A stretch of 64,000 bases of DNA from Agrococcus terreus (GTDB lineage Bacteria > Actinomycetota > Actinomycetes > Actinomycetales > Microbacteriaceae): contig NZ_BMLM01000002.1 in the NCBI RefSeq assembly GCF_014645235.1, forward strand, positions 666,696-730,695, written 5' to 3'. Both the position numbers and the translations under genes were made by a program. Shown here piece after piece: positions 32,465-40,782 of the stretch. The notes below the pieces were generated by a model. The model searched no databases. It had not been told where the DNA came from and saw nothing but the letters and a program-made list of their open reading frames with translations. The first letter of the stretch is position 1; each line of letters opens with the position of its first letter.

Positions 32465-33298
32465 ATGTCCCGACGGACACGACCCCGTGCGCACCTGCGC
32501 GCATCCCGAACCCCTGCCCACGCCATCCCGGCGCGGGCGCCCGGGCGCCACGAGCTCGGCCAGAGCTTCCTCGTCGACCGGCGCGCGATCGCCGACGTCG
32601 TCGCGCTCGTCGGCGCCACCCGCGGCCCGATCCTCGAGATCGGCCCGGGCGACGGCGCGCTGACCCTGCCGATCGCCCGCCTCGGCCGGCCGCTGCGCGG
32701 GCTCGAGGCCGACGCCCGCCGCGCGGCGCGCCTCGACGCGCGCACGCCGCCCGCGGTGCGCATCGAGCACGCCGACGCGCTCGCGCACCGCTTCGACGCG
32801 CGCCCGCACGTCGTCGTCTCGAACCTCCCCTTCCACATCACGACCGCCCTGCTGCGGCGCCTGCTGGCCGCGCCCGGGTGGACGGATGCGGTGCTCATCG
32901 CCCAGTGGGAGGTCGCCAGGCGCCGCGCGGGCGTCGGCGGCGGCTCGCAGCTCACGGCGCAGGCGGCGCCGTGGTTCGCGTTCGAGCTCGGCAGGCGCAT
33001 CCCGCGCTCGGCGTTCCGGCCGATGCCGCAGGTCGACGCGGGGCTGTTCGCCGTGCGGCGCCGGGAGCGGCCACTCGTCGAGGCGGCGGATCGGCGGGCC
33101 TACGAGACGCTCGTGGCGCGCTCCTTCTCGGCACCCGGCGCGGGCCTCGCCCGCATCCTGCCCGCGGCCGGCGCACTGCCCGCGCAGGCGGCGAAGCGCT
33201 GGCTGCGCGAGCGCGGGCACCCGCCGCATGCGCTGCCGCGCGACCTCTCCCCCGACGACTGGGCGGCGCTGTGGCACCGGCACCGCGAGGTGCGGTGA
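32465..33298 (+). CDS. erm: 23S rRNA (adenine-N6)-dimethyltransferase Erm family
   Basis: The 277-residue methyltransferase opens with an Arg-rich tail and RHELGQSFLVDRRAI, then SAM motif I ILEIGPGDGALTLPIA, and motif IV VVSNLPFHITTALLRRLL, which is the NLPF catalytic motif. This is followed by WTDAVLIAQWEVARRRAGVGGGSQLTAQ and FRPMPQVDAGLF. These are the hallmarks of actinobacterial Erm enzymes, which methylate A2058 and give MLS resistance. It is not KsgA, which lacks the Arg-rich start. It stands alone, bracketed by CCGCTGGTCGAGG repeats, and is presumably induced by macrolides through the leader. Confidence 0.9.
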   Translation: MSRRTRPRAHLRASRTPAHAIPARAPGRHELGQSFLVDRRAIADVVALVGATRGPILEIGPGDGALTLPIARLGRPLRGLEADARRAARLDARTPPAVRIEHADALAHRFDARPHVVVSNLPFHITTALLRRLLAAPGWTDAVLIAQWEVARRRAGVGGGSQLTAQAAPWFAFELGRRIPRSAFRPMPQVDAGLFAVRRRERPLVEAADRRAYETLVARSFSAPGAGLARILPAAGALPAQAAKRWLRERGHPPHALPRDLSPDDWAALWHRHREVR

Positions 33299-33311
33299 GC
33301 GCTCCGGGCCT

Positions 33312-33486
33312 CCGCTGGTCGAGGAGCGCGCCGCCGCCTCCCCCGCTGGGCGAGGAGCGCGACGCCGTAGGCGGCACGCGTCTCGAGACCATCGCCGCGG
33401 CTCGTCGGGTGGTCTCGAGACGGCAGCGTCCTGCGGGCGCGGCCTCCTCGACCAGCGGAGAGCGGCGCGGCCTCCTCGATCAGCGG
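33312..33486. repeat. REP-like element, CCGCTGGTCGAGG family, copy downstream of erm
   Basis: CCGCTGGTCGAGG (33312-33324) pairs with CCTCGACCAGCGG (33446-33458). Inside are a partial second arm CCCGCTGGGCGAGGAGCGCG, and GTCTCGAGACC with GGTCTCGAGAC. A partial right arm CCTCCTCGATCAGCGG is repeated to 33486. It lies 14 bp after the erm stop, so erm sits between two copies. Confidence 0.85.
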
Positions 33487-33543
33487 GAGGGTGCGGCCTC
33501 TCGACCCGCGTGAGCGATGCACTTGCGCACCGCACGGTTGTGT

Positions 33544-33567
33544 GGTTCATTACTTGAGTAATGAACC
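33544..33567. promoter_or_regulatory. GntR/YtrA operator GGTTCATTACT-TG-AGTAATGAACC
   Basis: A perfect 11-bp inverted repeat with TG centre, very AT-rich for this genome, lies 70 nt before the GntR start. It overlaps a plausible -10 (TTACTT) with TTGTGT some 15 nt upstream. YtrA-type repressors bind long dyads at their own operon promoter, so this is the likely autoregulatory site. Confidence 0.85.
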
Positions 33568-33637
33568 CACGGAGCGGGTGCGCACCTGCTCCCGGATGTG
33601 CGCACATCCGAACCCCACATCACCCCTAGGAGGCAGC

Positions 33638-33997
33638 GTGCTCGACGACAGCAAGCCGCTCTTCGTCGCTCTCGCAGAGCAGATCGAGGACGGCATCCTC
33701 GACGGCACCTACGCCGAGGACGCCCCGGTCCCGTCGACGAACGAGCTCGCCGCATTCCTCCGCATCAACCCCGCGACGGCGGGCAAGGGCCTCGGCCTGC
33801 TCGTCGACGCCGGGGTGCTCGTGAAGAGGAGAGGGATCGGCATGTTCGTCGCCCCCGGCGCCCCCGCGGCGCTCCGCGAGCGCCGCCGCAGCGCGTTCGC
33901 AGCCCAGTTCATCGCACCACTGCTCCGCGAGGCAGACCAGCTCGGGATCACCCCCGACGACCTCGCCGGCATGATCAGGAAGGAGGCGGACCGATGA
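33638..33997 (+). CDS. YtrA-type GntR-family repressor
   Basis: The 119-residue protein has a GntR winged helix: FVALAEQIEDGILDGTYAEDAPVPSTNELAAFLRINPATAGKGLGLLVDAGVLVKRRGIGMFV, with a short YtrA C-terminal dimer helix. YtrA members control cell-envelope-active ABC operons and often respond to antimicrobials. GTG 33638 follows AGGAGG; an upstream in-frame start would cover the operator. The stop overlaps the ABC ATPase start (ATGA). No ligand domain is present, as is usual for YtrA. Confidence 0.9.
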   Translation: MLDDSKPLFVALAEQIEDGILDGTYAEDAPVPSTNELAAFLRINPATAGKGLGLLVDAGVLVKRRGIGMFVAPGAPAALRERRRSAFAAQFIAPLLREADQLGITPDDLAGMIRKEADR

Positions 33998-34887
33998 CCG
34001 CCATCGCCACCACCGGCCTCAGCAAGCACTTCGGCGACGTGCGCGCCGTCGACGACGTCGACATCGCGCTCGCGGAGCTCCGCATCCACGGCCTCCTCGG
34101 CCGCAACGGCGCCGGCAAGACCACGCTCATGCAGCTGCTCACCGGGCAGGTGTTCGCCACCCGCGGCACCATGCGGGTGCTCGGCGCCGAACCGGTCGAG
34201 AACGCCGACGTGCTCTCGCAGACGTGCTTCATCCAGGAGAGCCAGAAGTACCCCGACACGTTCCGCGCGATCGACGTGCTGCGGATCGCGGCCGGCGCCT
34301 ACCCGAACTGGGACCAGGAGTACGCCGACCAGCTGGTCGAGGAGTTCCGGCTCCCCGTGAAGCGCACCATCAAGAAGCTCTCGCGCGGCCAGCTCTCGGC
34401 CATCGGCATCGTCGTCGGCCTCGCCTCGCGGGCGCCGCTGACGTTCTTCGACGAGCCCTACCTCGGCCTCGACGCCGTCGCCCGTCGCATGTTCTACGAC
34501 CGCCTGCTCGCCGACTTCGCCGAGCACCCCCGCACCGTCGTGCTCTCGACGCACCACATCGACGAGGTCTCGAACCTCCTCGAGCACGTCGTCATCCTCG
34601 ACGAGGGGCAGGTGCTGCTCGACGCCGACACCGACGAGCTGCAGGACGCCGCCCTCACCGTGTCGGGCCGCGCCACCGACGTCGACGCGTTCCTCGCCGG
34701 CCGCGAGGTGCTCGAGCGCACCGTTCTCGGCACGCTCGCCACCGCGACGGTCCCGGGAGGTCCGGATGCGAAGCGCGCCGCGCTCGACGCCGGCCTCGAC
34801 GTGAGCCCCGTCTCGCTGCAGGCGCTCTTCGTGCACCTCACCACCGCCAACGCCTCGTCCCGCGCGACCGACGTCGCGACCGTCTGA
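33994..34887 (+). CDS. ABC transporter ATP-binding protein of GntR operon
   Basis: The 297-residue ATPase has Walker A GRNGAGKTTLMQLL (about residues 36-49), signature LSRGQLSAIGIVVGLASRAPL and Walker B TFFDEPYLGLDAVAR, followed by TVVLSTHHIDEVS. The signature LSRGQ departs from LSGGQ as in other YtrA-operon ATPases. The C-terminal region has a substrate-coupling extension. It works with the downstream 239-residue membrane protein. Confidence 0.9.
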   Translation: MTAIATTGLSKHFGDVRAVDDVDIALAELRIHGLLGRNGAGKTTLMQLLTGQVFATRGTMRVLGAEPVENADVLSQTCFIQESQKYPDTFRAIDVLRIAAGAYPNWDQEYADQLVEEFRLPVKRTIKKLSRGQLSAIGIVVGLASRAPLTFFDEPYLGLDAVARRMFYDRLLADFAEHPRTVVLSTHHIDEVSNLLEHVVILDEGQVLLDADTDELQDAALTVSGRATDVDAFLAGREVLERTVLGTLATATVPGGPDAKRAALDAGLDVSPVSLQALFVHLTTANASSRATDVATV

Positions 34888-34898
34888 AGGAGACCGTC

Positions 34899-35618
34899 AT
34901 GCGCATCCGCAACGTCGTCCAGCTCCACACCGTCAACCGCATGCAGTTCTTCGGCTGGCCGCTCGTCTTCATGACCCTCTCGCTCGCGCTCGTGCTCGTG
35001 ATCGGCGGGCTCGTGCTCGGCGTCGGCGGGCCCGACGCCCGCGAGGGCATGCACAACGGCATGCAGTGGAACGGCGCCATCTTCGCCGTGCTCGGCCCGC
35101 TCATCGGCTTCGGCTTCACCGCGATGGGGCAGTACTTCCCGCTCGCGCTCGGGCTCGGGCTCACCCGCCGGGAGTTCGCCGTCGGCACCTCGCTCGTGTT
35201 CGTCGGCTACGCCGCGTTCTTCGCGACCGTCTTCACGATCGGCAAGGCGATCGAGTCGGCCACCGGCGGCTTCGGCCTCGGCATCCGCTTCTTCGACACC
35301 TACTACACGGGCGTCGGCGCGTGGTGGCAGACCGCCATCCAGAGCTTCCTCGTCATCCTCGCGGTGATGCTCGTGGGTGCTGCCATCACGACAGCGTTCC
35401 ACCGCTGGGGCCAGAGCTTCCTCTGGGCGTTCTGGCTCACGCTCGCGGTGATCGTCGTCGCGATCGCCGGCGGCCTCATCCTGTCGGAGCCGTTCCGCGA
35501 GCTCGTCGGCCAGCTCGGCCAGCTCCCGTGGATCGCGTGGATGGGCGTCGTCGCCGGCTTCGGCGCGATCGGCGCCGCGGTCTGGCTCACGCTCGTCCGG
35601 CGGGCGCAGGCCCGCTGA
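34899..35618 (+). CDS. ABC transporter membrane subunit of GntR operon
   Basis: The 239-residue protein has about six hydrophobic segments, beginning FFGWPLVFMTLSLALVLVIGGLVLGV, with PLALGLGLTRREFAVGTSLVF between the second and third. It starts 12 nt after the ATPase stop with AAGGAGA upstream. Its short size matches ABC-2-like permeases in YtrA operons, which likely act in antimicrobial export or envelope stress. The substrate is unknown. Confidence 0.82.
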   Translation: MRIRNVVQLHTVNRMQFFGWPLVFMTLSLALVLVIGGLVLGVGGPDAREGMHNGMQWNGAIFAVLGPLIGFGFTAMGQYFPLALGLGLTRREFAVGTSLVFVGYAAFFATVFTIGKAIESATGGFGLGIRFFDTYYTGVGAWWQTAIQSFLVILAVMLVGAAITTAFHRWGQSFLWAFWLTLAVIVVAIAGGLILSEPFRELVGQLGQLPWIAWMGVVAGFGAIGAAVWLTLVRRAQAR

Positions 35619-35649
35619 CCCTCGGCGCGGCCACTCTCGCGACCCGACC

Positions 35650-35696
35650 TGCACCGAACGGCCCCTCCGGCACCGCTGGAGGGGCCGTCCGGTGCA
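35650..35696. terminator. GTGCAC-family palindrome / bidirectional terminator
   Basis: TGCACCGAACGGCCCCTCC (35650-35668) pairs with GGAGGGGCCGTCCGGTGCA (35678-35696) with one mismatch around a 9-nt loop. It lies between the convergent ABC permease and photolyase genes, and resembles the 43-bp GTGCAC palindromes at 25370-25507. Confidence 0.8.
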
Positions 35697-35712
35697 CGTG
35701 CGGCGTCGCCGC

Positions 35713-37065
35713 TCAGCCCTTGGCGGCCTCGTAGCGGTCGAGGGCCTCCTGCCGCTCGGCCGCGTGGTCGAGGATGCGCTCCGGGTAGTCGTGCGCGTAG
35801 CCGTCGTCGGCCTTCCACGGCTCGTGCACGCGCTTGCCCTCGAGGTGGCGCAGCTCCGGCACCCAGCGGCGCACGTAGTCGCCCGTCGGATCGAACCTCT
35901 GCCCCTGCAGCACGGGGTTGAAGACCCGGAAGTACGGCGACGCATCCGTGCCGGTGCCGGCCGTCCACTGCCAGCCGTGGTTGTTCGAGGCGATGTCGCC
36001 GTCCGCGAGCCGGTCGAGGAAGTGCTGCGCCCCGTGCCCCCACCAGACGTGCAGGTCCTTCGTGAGGAAGCTCGCCGCCAGCATCCGCACCCGGTTGTGC
36101 ATCCAGCCCTCGGCGCGCAGCTGCCGCATGCCCGCGTCGACCATCGGGAACCCCGTGCGGCCCTCCTGCCAGGCCACGAACGACGCCCCCGGCTCGTCGT
36201 AGGGGATGCGCGCGAGTGCGTCGGTGAAGTCGTGCCACGCGGAGCGGGGGTGGTGGAAGACGACGTCGGCGTAGAACTCCCTCCACGCCAGCTCGGTCTG
36301 GTAGCGCTTCAGCGACCGCTGGGCGGCCTTCGAGCGCTTCGGCGCGACGCGGTCGAGGTCGGCGAGCAGCGTGCGCGGGTGCACGGCGCCGAGCTTCAGC
36401 GCGATCGACATGCGCGAGGTGCCGTCGAGGTCGGGGCGGTCGCGGGATGCGTCGTAGTCGTCGATCGGCCCGTCGAGGAACTCGTGCCAGCGCTCGAGCG
36501 CCGGCTCCTCGGCCGACCACGCCAGGTTCGCCTCGACCTCCGGCGCATCCGGGATCGCCTCGCCCTCGACGCGGCGCACCCAGCGGTGCTGCGACGGCAG
36601 CTCGGCCGGCGCCCGCCAGCCGTGCTCGAGCCAGGCGCGCGAGAACGGCGTGAAGACGCGGAACGGCCCGCCGTCGCCCTTCCGCACGCGACCGGGCGAG
36701 ACGGCGTAGGGGGTGCCGGTGGCGACGAGCGGCACGTCGAGCGAGCGCTCGACGCGGCGGTCGCGGGCGCGACCGAACGGGGTGGTCTCGCCCGAGACGT
36801 GCACGGCCTCCGCCCCCGCCTCGGCGACGAGCGCGGGGATGACCTCCTCCGGCTTCCCGCGGCGCACGACGAGCGCGCCGTCGGTCGCGCGATGGAGCGC
36901 CTCGAGGGCGGTGAGCATCGCGGCGGTGCGGGCGTCGCCGGCGCGCTCGAGCGCCGGATCGAGCACGAAGGCCGGCAGCACCTCCCCCGCCTCTGCGGCG
37001 GCGACGAGCGCGGGATGGTCGCGCACCCGCAGGTCGCGGCGGAACCAGACGAGCTGCGCGGGCAT
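35713..37065 (-). CDS. phr: Class I deoxyribodipyrimidine photolyase
   Basis: The 450-residue flavoprotein has the photolyase N-terminal domain (QLVWFRRDLRVRDHPAL at the start; FGRARDRRVERSL) and a FAD domain with LKLGAVHPRTLL, YQTELAWREFYADV, GFPMVDAGMRQLRAEGWMHNRVRMLAASFLTKDLHVWWGHGAQHFLDRLADGDIASNNHGWQWTAGTGTDASPYFRVFNP. The W-rich stretch carries the electron-transfer Trp residues. It repairs cyclobutane pyrimidine dimers with blue light. It starts at ATG 37065 with a TATCGT hexamer 6 nt upstream. Confidence 0.95.
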   Translation of the reverse strand: MPAQLVWFRRDLRVRDHPALVAAAEAGEVLPAFVLDPALERAGDARTAAMLTALEALHRATDGALVVRRGKPEEVIPALVAEAGAEAVHVSGETTPFGRARDRRVERSLDVPLVATGTPYAVSPGRVRKGDGGPFRVFTPFSRAWLEHGWRAPAELPSQHRWVRRVEGEAIPDAPEVEANLAWSAEEPALERWHEFLDGPIDDYDASRDRPDLDGTSRMSIALKLGAVHPRTLLADLDRVAPKRSKAAQRSLKRYQTELAWREFYADVVFHHPRSAWHDFTDALARIPYDEPGASFVAWQEGRTGFPMVDAGMRQLRAEGWMHNRVRMLAASFLTKDLHVWWGHGAQHFLDRLADGDIASNNHGWQWTAGTGTDASPYFRVFNPVLQGQRFDPTGDYVRRWVPELRHLEGKRVHEPWKADDGYAHDYPERILDHAAERQEALDRYEAAKG

Positions 37066-37071
37066 GCCGCG

Positions 37072-37077
37072 ACGATA
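37072..37077 (-). promoter_or_regulatory. -10 element TATCGT for photolyase
   Basis: On the minus strand TATCGT ends 6 nt before ATG 37065. Confidence 0.5.
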
Positions 37078-37168
37078 CGCGCGCCGGCTGGGCGCGCGAC
37101 CCGCGCGTCCGCCCTCCCGCTCATCCCGCCTCGCGCTCGACACCGATCGGTCGCTCCCGCTCGGGTGC

Positions 37169-37174
37169 CAGGAT
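37169..37174 (+). promoter_or_regulatory. -10-like CAGGAT for threonine aldolase
   Basis: CAGGAT ends 6 nt before GTG 37181. Confidence 0.45.
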
Positions 37175-37180
37175 GGTGGC

Positions 37181-38239
37181 GTGCAGCAGCTCCACGACTC
37201 CGACCGCCGCGGCTTCGCCTCCGACAACTACTCCGGGGTCCACCCCGCCGTGCTCGAGGCGCTCACGACCGCGAACGGCGGCCACCAGACCGCGTACGGG
37301 GCGGACGACTACACCGCGCGCCTCCAGGAGGTCGTGCGCCGGCACTTCGGCGACCAGGCCGAGGCGTTCCCCGTCTTCAACGGCACGGGCGCCAACGTGC
37401 TCTCGCTGCAGTCGCTGCTGCCGCGCTGGGGCGGCGTCGTCGCCGCGGCCACCGCGCACATCAACGTCGACGAGGGCGGCGCACCCGAGCGCGTCGGCGG
37501 CATGAAGCTGCTCACGGTGCCCACGCCCGACGGCAAGCTCACCCCCGAGCTCATCGACCTGCAGGCGCACGGCTTCGGCGACGAGCACCGCGCCCAGCCG
37601 CTCGCCGTCTCGATCACGCAGTCGACCGAGCTCGGCACGCTCTACACGGCCGACGAGATCCGCGCGATCGCCGACCACGCGCACGGCCTCGGCATGCTCG
37701 TGCACCTCGACGGCGCGCGCATCTCGAACGCGGCCGTCGCCCTCGGCACCGAGCTGCGCGACTTCACGACGGATGCGGGCGTCGACATCGTCTCGCTCGG
37801 CGGCACGAAGAACGGCGCCATGGGCGCGGAGGCCGTGGTGACACTCTCGGAGCGGGCCGGCGAGGGACTCGTCTACCTCCGCAAGCTCAACATGCAGCTC
37901 GCGTCGAAGATGCGGTTCATCTCGGCGCAGCTCGTGGCGCTCTACGAGGGCGACCTGTGGCGCGAGAACGCGGCGCACGCGAACGCGATGGCGACGCGCC
38001 TGCGCGCGGCGGTCGAGGGCCTCCCCGGCGTCTCGTTCGCCTACCCGACGCAGGCGAACGGCGTCTTCGCGAGCCTGCCCACCGGCGTCGCCGACCGCGT
38101 GCGCGAGCGCTTCTTCTTCTACGACTGGGATGCGGCGGGCCGCGAGGTGCGCTGGATGTGCACGTGGGACACGGCCGAGGCCGACGTCGACGCGTTCGCC
38201 GCCGCGGTGCGCGAGGCCGTGGAGGCATCCACCGCCTGA
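37181..38239 (+). CDS. ltaE: Low-specificity L-threonine aldolase (beta-eliminating lyase family)
   Basis: The 352-residue PLP enzyme has SDNYSGVHPAVLEAL, VFNGTGANVLSLQSLL, HINVDEGGAPERVGG, VSITQSTELGTLYT, VHLDGARISNAAVALG (the PLP Asp) and SLGGTKNGAMGAEAVV, in which Lys is the Schiff-base residue. It cleaves L-threonine to glycine and acetaldehyde. GTG 37181 is used because it follows a -10 hexamer by 6 nt. The convergent DUF3618 gene is separated by a hairpin. Confidence 0.92.
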   Translation: MQQLHDSDRRGFASDNYSGVHPAVLEALTTANGGHQTAYGADDYTARLQEVVRRHFGDQAEAFPVFNGTGANVLSLQSLLPRWGGVVAAATAHINVDEGGAPERVGGMKLLTVPTPDGKLTPELIDLQAHGFGDEHRAQPLAVSITQSTELGTLYTADEIRAIADHAHGLGMLVHLDGARISNAAVALGTELRDFTTDAGVDIVSLGGTKNGAMGAEAVVTLSERAGEGLVYLRKLNMQLASKMRFISAQLVALYEGDLWRENAAHANAMATRLRAAVEGLPGVSFAYPTQANGVFASLPTGVADRVRERFFFYDWDAAGREVRWMCTWDTAEADVDAFAAAVREAVEASTA

Positions 38240-38253
38240 CACGGCGACATGCG

Positions 38254-38284
38254 AGGAGGGGCGGACCGGTGGTCCGCCCCTCCT
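38254..38284. terminator. Bidirectional terminator between threonine aldolase and DUF3618 gene
   Basis: AGGAGGGGCGGACC (38254-38267) and GGTCCGCCCCTCCT (38271-38284) form a perfect 14-bp stem with a 3-nt loop. The convergent setting supports a shared terminator. Confidence 0.85.
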
Positions 38285-38296
38285 GCTGTGCTCGAC

Positions 38297-38974
38297 CTAC
38301 TGCTTGGCCTCGCCCTGCACGCGGTCCTTCGCGTGCTGGGCGTCGCTCTGCACGTGGTCCTTGGCGCTCTGCGCGTCGTCCTTCACCTGGGCCGCGGCAT
38401 CCTTCGCCTCGTCCTGCACGTGCGCGGCGGCCTCCTGCGCGGCGCCCTTGACCGACTCCGCGGCCTCCTTCGCCGGCTCCTTGAGGTGCTCCGCCGCCTC
38501 CTTGGCGACGTCCTTCGCCTCGTCGACGATCGGTTGCGCGCTCTCGCGCACCTTCGCCGCCGCCTCCTGCTCCCTGCTGCTGGAGGGGATGAGCGAGGCG
38601 ACGAGCGCGCCGACGCCGAAGGCGATGAGGCCCATCGCGAGCGGGTTGCCCTTCGCGTACCGCACCGTGCGGTCGGACGCGTCGTGCACGCCCTCGCCGA
38701 CCCGGCGGCCGGCGTCGCGCACGCCCTCCTTCGCGGAGTGCGCTGCGTGGTGCACCGCGTCGCCGGCATCGCCGACGGCGCCGGAGTCGCGCGGGTCGTC
38801 GGAGCCGAACAGCGACTCCTTGACGTCGTGCAGCTTCGACTTCACGCGCGTCGCCTGGCGATCGGCGATGCTGCTCGGCGACACCTTCTCGGCGAGCGCG
38901 TCGACATCGCCGCTCACCCGCTCGCGGGTCCGATCGATGTCGGCGCGGATCTCCTCAGGGGTCTGGTCGGTCAT
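38297..38974 (-). CDS. DUF3618 domain protein with LEA-like repeats
   Basis: The 225-residue protein starts with DUF3618 (TPEEIRADIDRTRERVSGDVDALAEKVSP), has one membrane helix (GNPLAMGLIAFGVGALVASLIP, about 108-130), and ends with 80 residues of Lys/Ala/Glu-rich heptads (KDVAKEAAEHLKEPAKEAAES). The repeats resemble LEA/YtxH-type stress proteins. It is the third gene of a coupled operon; its start overlaps the holin stop. It may act in desiccation or envelope stress, by similarity only. Confidence 0.8.
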   Translation of the reverse strand: MTDQTPEEIRADIDRTRERVSGDVDALAEKVSPSSIADRQATRVKSKLHDVKESLFGSDDPRDSGAVGDAGDAVHHAAHSAKEGVRDAGRRVGEGVHDASDRTVRYAKGNPLAMGLIAFGVGALVASLIPSSSREQEAAAKVRESAQPIVDEAKDVAKEAAEHLKEPAKEAAESVKGAAQEAAAHVQDEAKDAAAQVKDDAQSAKDHVQSDAQHAKDRVQGEAKQ

Positions 38975-39435
38975 CGTCCTGCCTCCTTCGTGTGCAGCGC
39001 GTCGGGGATCTGCTTGACGGAATCCACCGTCTCGGGCATGGGCTCGACGCGCCTGAGCTCCTTGCGACCGACGACGAAGAGGATGGCTCCCACCACGATC
39101 CAGAGGATCGCGACGATCAGCGCGCCGAGCCCGAGGTTGTCGAGCCCGTCGCCGATCCACCACATGAGTGCCATCGAGATGAAGAGGATGGCGAGGCCGG
39201 CCGCGTAGCCGGCGCCGCCGAGCATCCCCGCGCCCTTGCCGGCACGGGTCGCCTCCTGCTTGGCCTCGGCCTTGGCGAGCGCGATCTCCTTGCGCATGAG
39301 GGCCGAGATGTCGCGCATGAGGTCGCCGACGATGTCGCCGAGCGACTGACCGGCGGCGCGGCGCTCGGCGTCGTTCGACGCCGCGGCGACCGCCGGGTCC
39401 TCGTGCGCGTGGCGCGGCACGTCGGGGCCGGTCAC
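38971..39435 (-). CDS. Holin-X (phage holin superfamily III-like) membrane protein
   Basis: The 154-residue protein has an amphipathic helix (LGDIVGDLMRDISALMRKEIALAKAEAKQEA) and two membrane helices (GGAGYAAGLAILFISMALMWWI; LGALIVAILWIVVGAILFVVG), the PF07332 layout. In actinobacteria these sit in chromosomal operons with DUF3618 proteins and are not phage lysis genes. GTG 39435 overlaps the stop of the upstream gene. Function is unknown. Confidence 0.82.
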   Translation of the reverse strand: MTGPDVPRHAHEDPAVAAASNDAERRAAGQSLGDIVGDLMRDISALMRKEIALAKAEAKQEATRAGKGAGMLGGAGYAAGLAILFISMALMWWIGDGLDNLGLGALIVAILWIVVGAILFVVGRKELRRVEPMPETVDSVKQIPDALHTKEAGR

Positions 39436-40607
39436 GGGTATCGCTCCCCCCGGACCTCGTCGGAGGCGGGGTCGGAGTGGCCGATGCCGGCCGGGCCGGG
39501 CTGCGCGGTGCCGGTGGCGGTGACGCGCGGCGAGCCGGTGCCGGTGGTCGAGCCGGTACCCGTGCCCTGGGGCGAGTGCCCCGTCTGGGCGGGCACGTCG
39601 CCGTCGACGATCACGCCGCGCGTGGCACCGCCGTCGCCGCCGGTCGTACCGACGGCCGGCATGCGGCCGCCGAACTCCGGACCGGTCGTGCTGGCCGAGC
39701 CGCCGCTCGTGCCGCCGCTGCTCGCGCGGGCCTCGCTGACCATGCCGCGGGCGAGGCGTCCGACGAGCAGGCCGGCGACGCCGGCGATCGCGATGAAGGT
39801 GCCCGGGCGTCGGCGCGCGAACGTCTTGACCTCCTCGAGGAGGTCGGCGGGCTCGCGGTTCGAGAGCCAGCTCGCGGCGCCCTCCGCGCGGTCGGCGACC
39901 TCGCGGACGATCTGGGCGGCGAGGCCGCTCTCGGGGGCGTTGCCGTCGGCCATGCCGCGGAGGTCGCTGCCGAAGGTGCTCACGCCGTCGGCGAGGCGGC
40001 GCTGCTGCGTGCCCGCCTGGTCGCGCACCTCGTGCATGGTCTGGTCGAGCAGCTGGCGCGCCTGCTGCTTCGCCTCGCCGACGACGTGGGCCGCATCCTG
40101 CTTCGCGGTGCCCGCGACGCGGCGACCCGCGTCGGTCGCGCTCTCCTTCAGGTTGGCGGCCTCCTCCTTGGCGGTGCCGCCCAAACTGGCGGCCTCCTCC
40201 TTGGCGGTGTCCTTCACGCCTCCGGTGGAGCCGGAGCCGCTCGAGCCGGAGCCCGACGAGCCGTAGCCCGCGTTCGCCGAGGTCGTCGAGCCGGTCGCCG
40301 AGCCGACGCCCGTGCCGTAGCCGCTCGAGCCCGTCGCCGACGAGCCTGCCGCGGTCGAGGCAGTGCCCGCGCCGCCGATCGGGTCGGCGACCGGGACGCC
40401 GGGCGTGCGCCCGCCGCCTGCTCCCGACGAGCCGGCGAGGCCGGTGCCGGAGGTGCTCGAGGTCAGGCTCGAGTCGGTGCCGAGCGCGTCGCTCGCGCTG
40501 GCCGCCGTCTCGTCGTACGAGGGGGCCGCGGAGGCCGCCGGCTGGTCGTCGGCCGGGCTGTGCCCGGGCCGGCGGCTCGCCTCGTGGGGCTGGTACGCGT
40601 CTGTCAT
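39432..40607 (-). CDS. Ser/Gly-rich protein with LEA-like coiled repeats and one TM helix
   Basis: The 391-residue protein has a low-complexity N-terminal third rich in Gly, Ser and Thr, a pair of tandem EEAASLGGTAKEEAANL-like units, a helical region (AKQDAAHVVGEAKQQARQLLDQTMHEVRD), then WLSNREPADLLEEVKTFARRRPGTFIAIAGVAGLLVGRLARGM with one membrane helix, and a low-complexity tail. It heads the operon that includes the holin-X and DUF3618 genes. It is likely an envelope stress or coat-like protein; no enzyme motif is present. Confidence 0.75.
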   Translation of the reverse strand: MTDAYQPHEASRRPGHSPADDQPAASAAPSYDETAASASDALGTDSSLTSSTSGTGLAGSSGAGGGRTPGVPVADPIGGAGTASTAAGSSATGSSGYGTGVGSATGSTTSANAGYGSSGSGSSGSGSTGGVKDTAKEEAASLGGTAKEEAANLKESATDAGRRVAGTAKQDAAHVVGEAKQQARQLLDQTMHEVRDQAGTQQRRLADGVSTFGSDLRGMADGNAPESGLAAQIVREVADRAEGAASWLSNREPADLLEEVKTFARRRPGTFIAIAGVAGLLVGRLARGMVSEARASSGGTSGGSASTTGPEFGGRMPAVGTTGGDGGATRGVIVDGDVPAQTGHSPQGTGTGSTTGTGSPRVTATGTAQPGPAGIGHSDPASDEVRGERYP

Positions 40608-40770
40608 GAGTCGTTCCCATCCTCAGGACGCGGGGGTCCGTCCGCCGCGTCGGGTCGTGCCGTTTGTCCCCCGAACTGTGTACCCCGAACCTGATGGCGG
40701 GCGGTGGGTTCGCCGGATGCGTTCACAGGCTCGGAGGAGTAGACGCGCGCGCCCCGTGGGAGGTCGGTGG

Positions 40771-40776
40771 CAGGCT
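40771..40776 (+). promoter_or_regulatory. -10-like CAGGCT for the YdeI gene
   Basis: CAGGCT ends 6 nt before ATG 40783. Confidence 0.35.
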
Positions 40777-40782
40777 GGCGCC

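Noticed and set aside
38971-39435. Prophage remnant suggested by the holin name
   Set aside because: The protein is the common chromosomal holin-X type in a host operon; no other phage gene is near.
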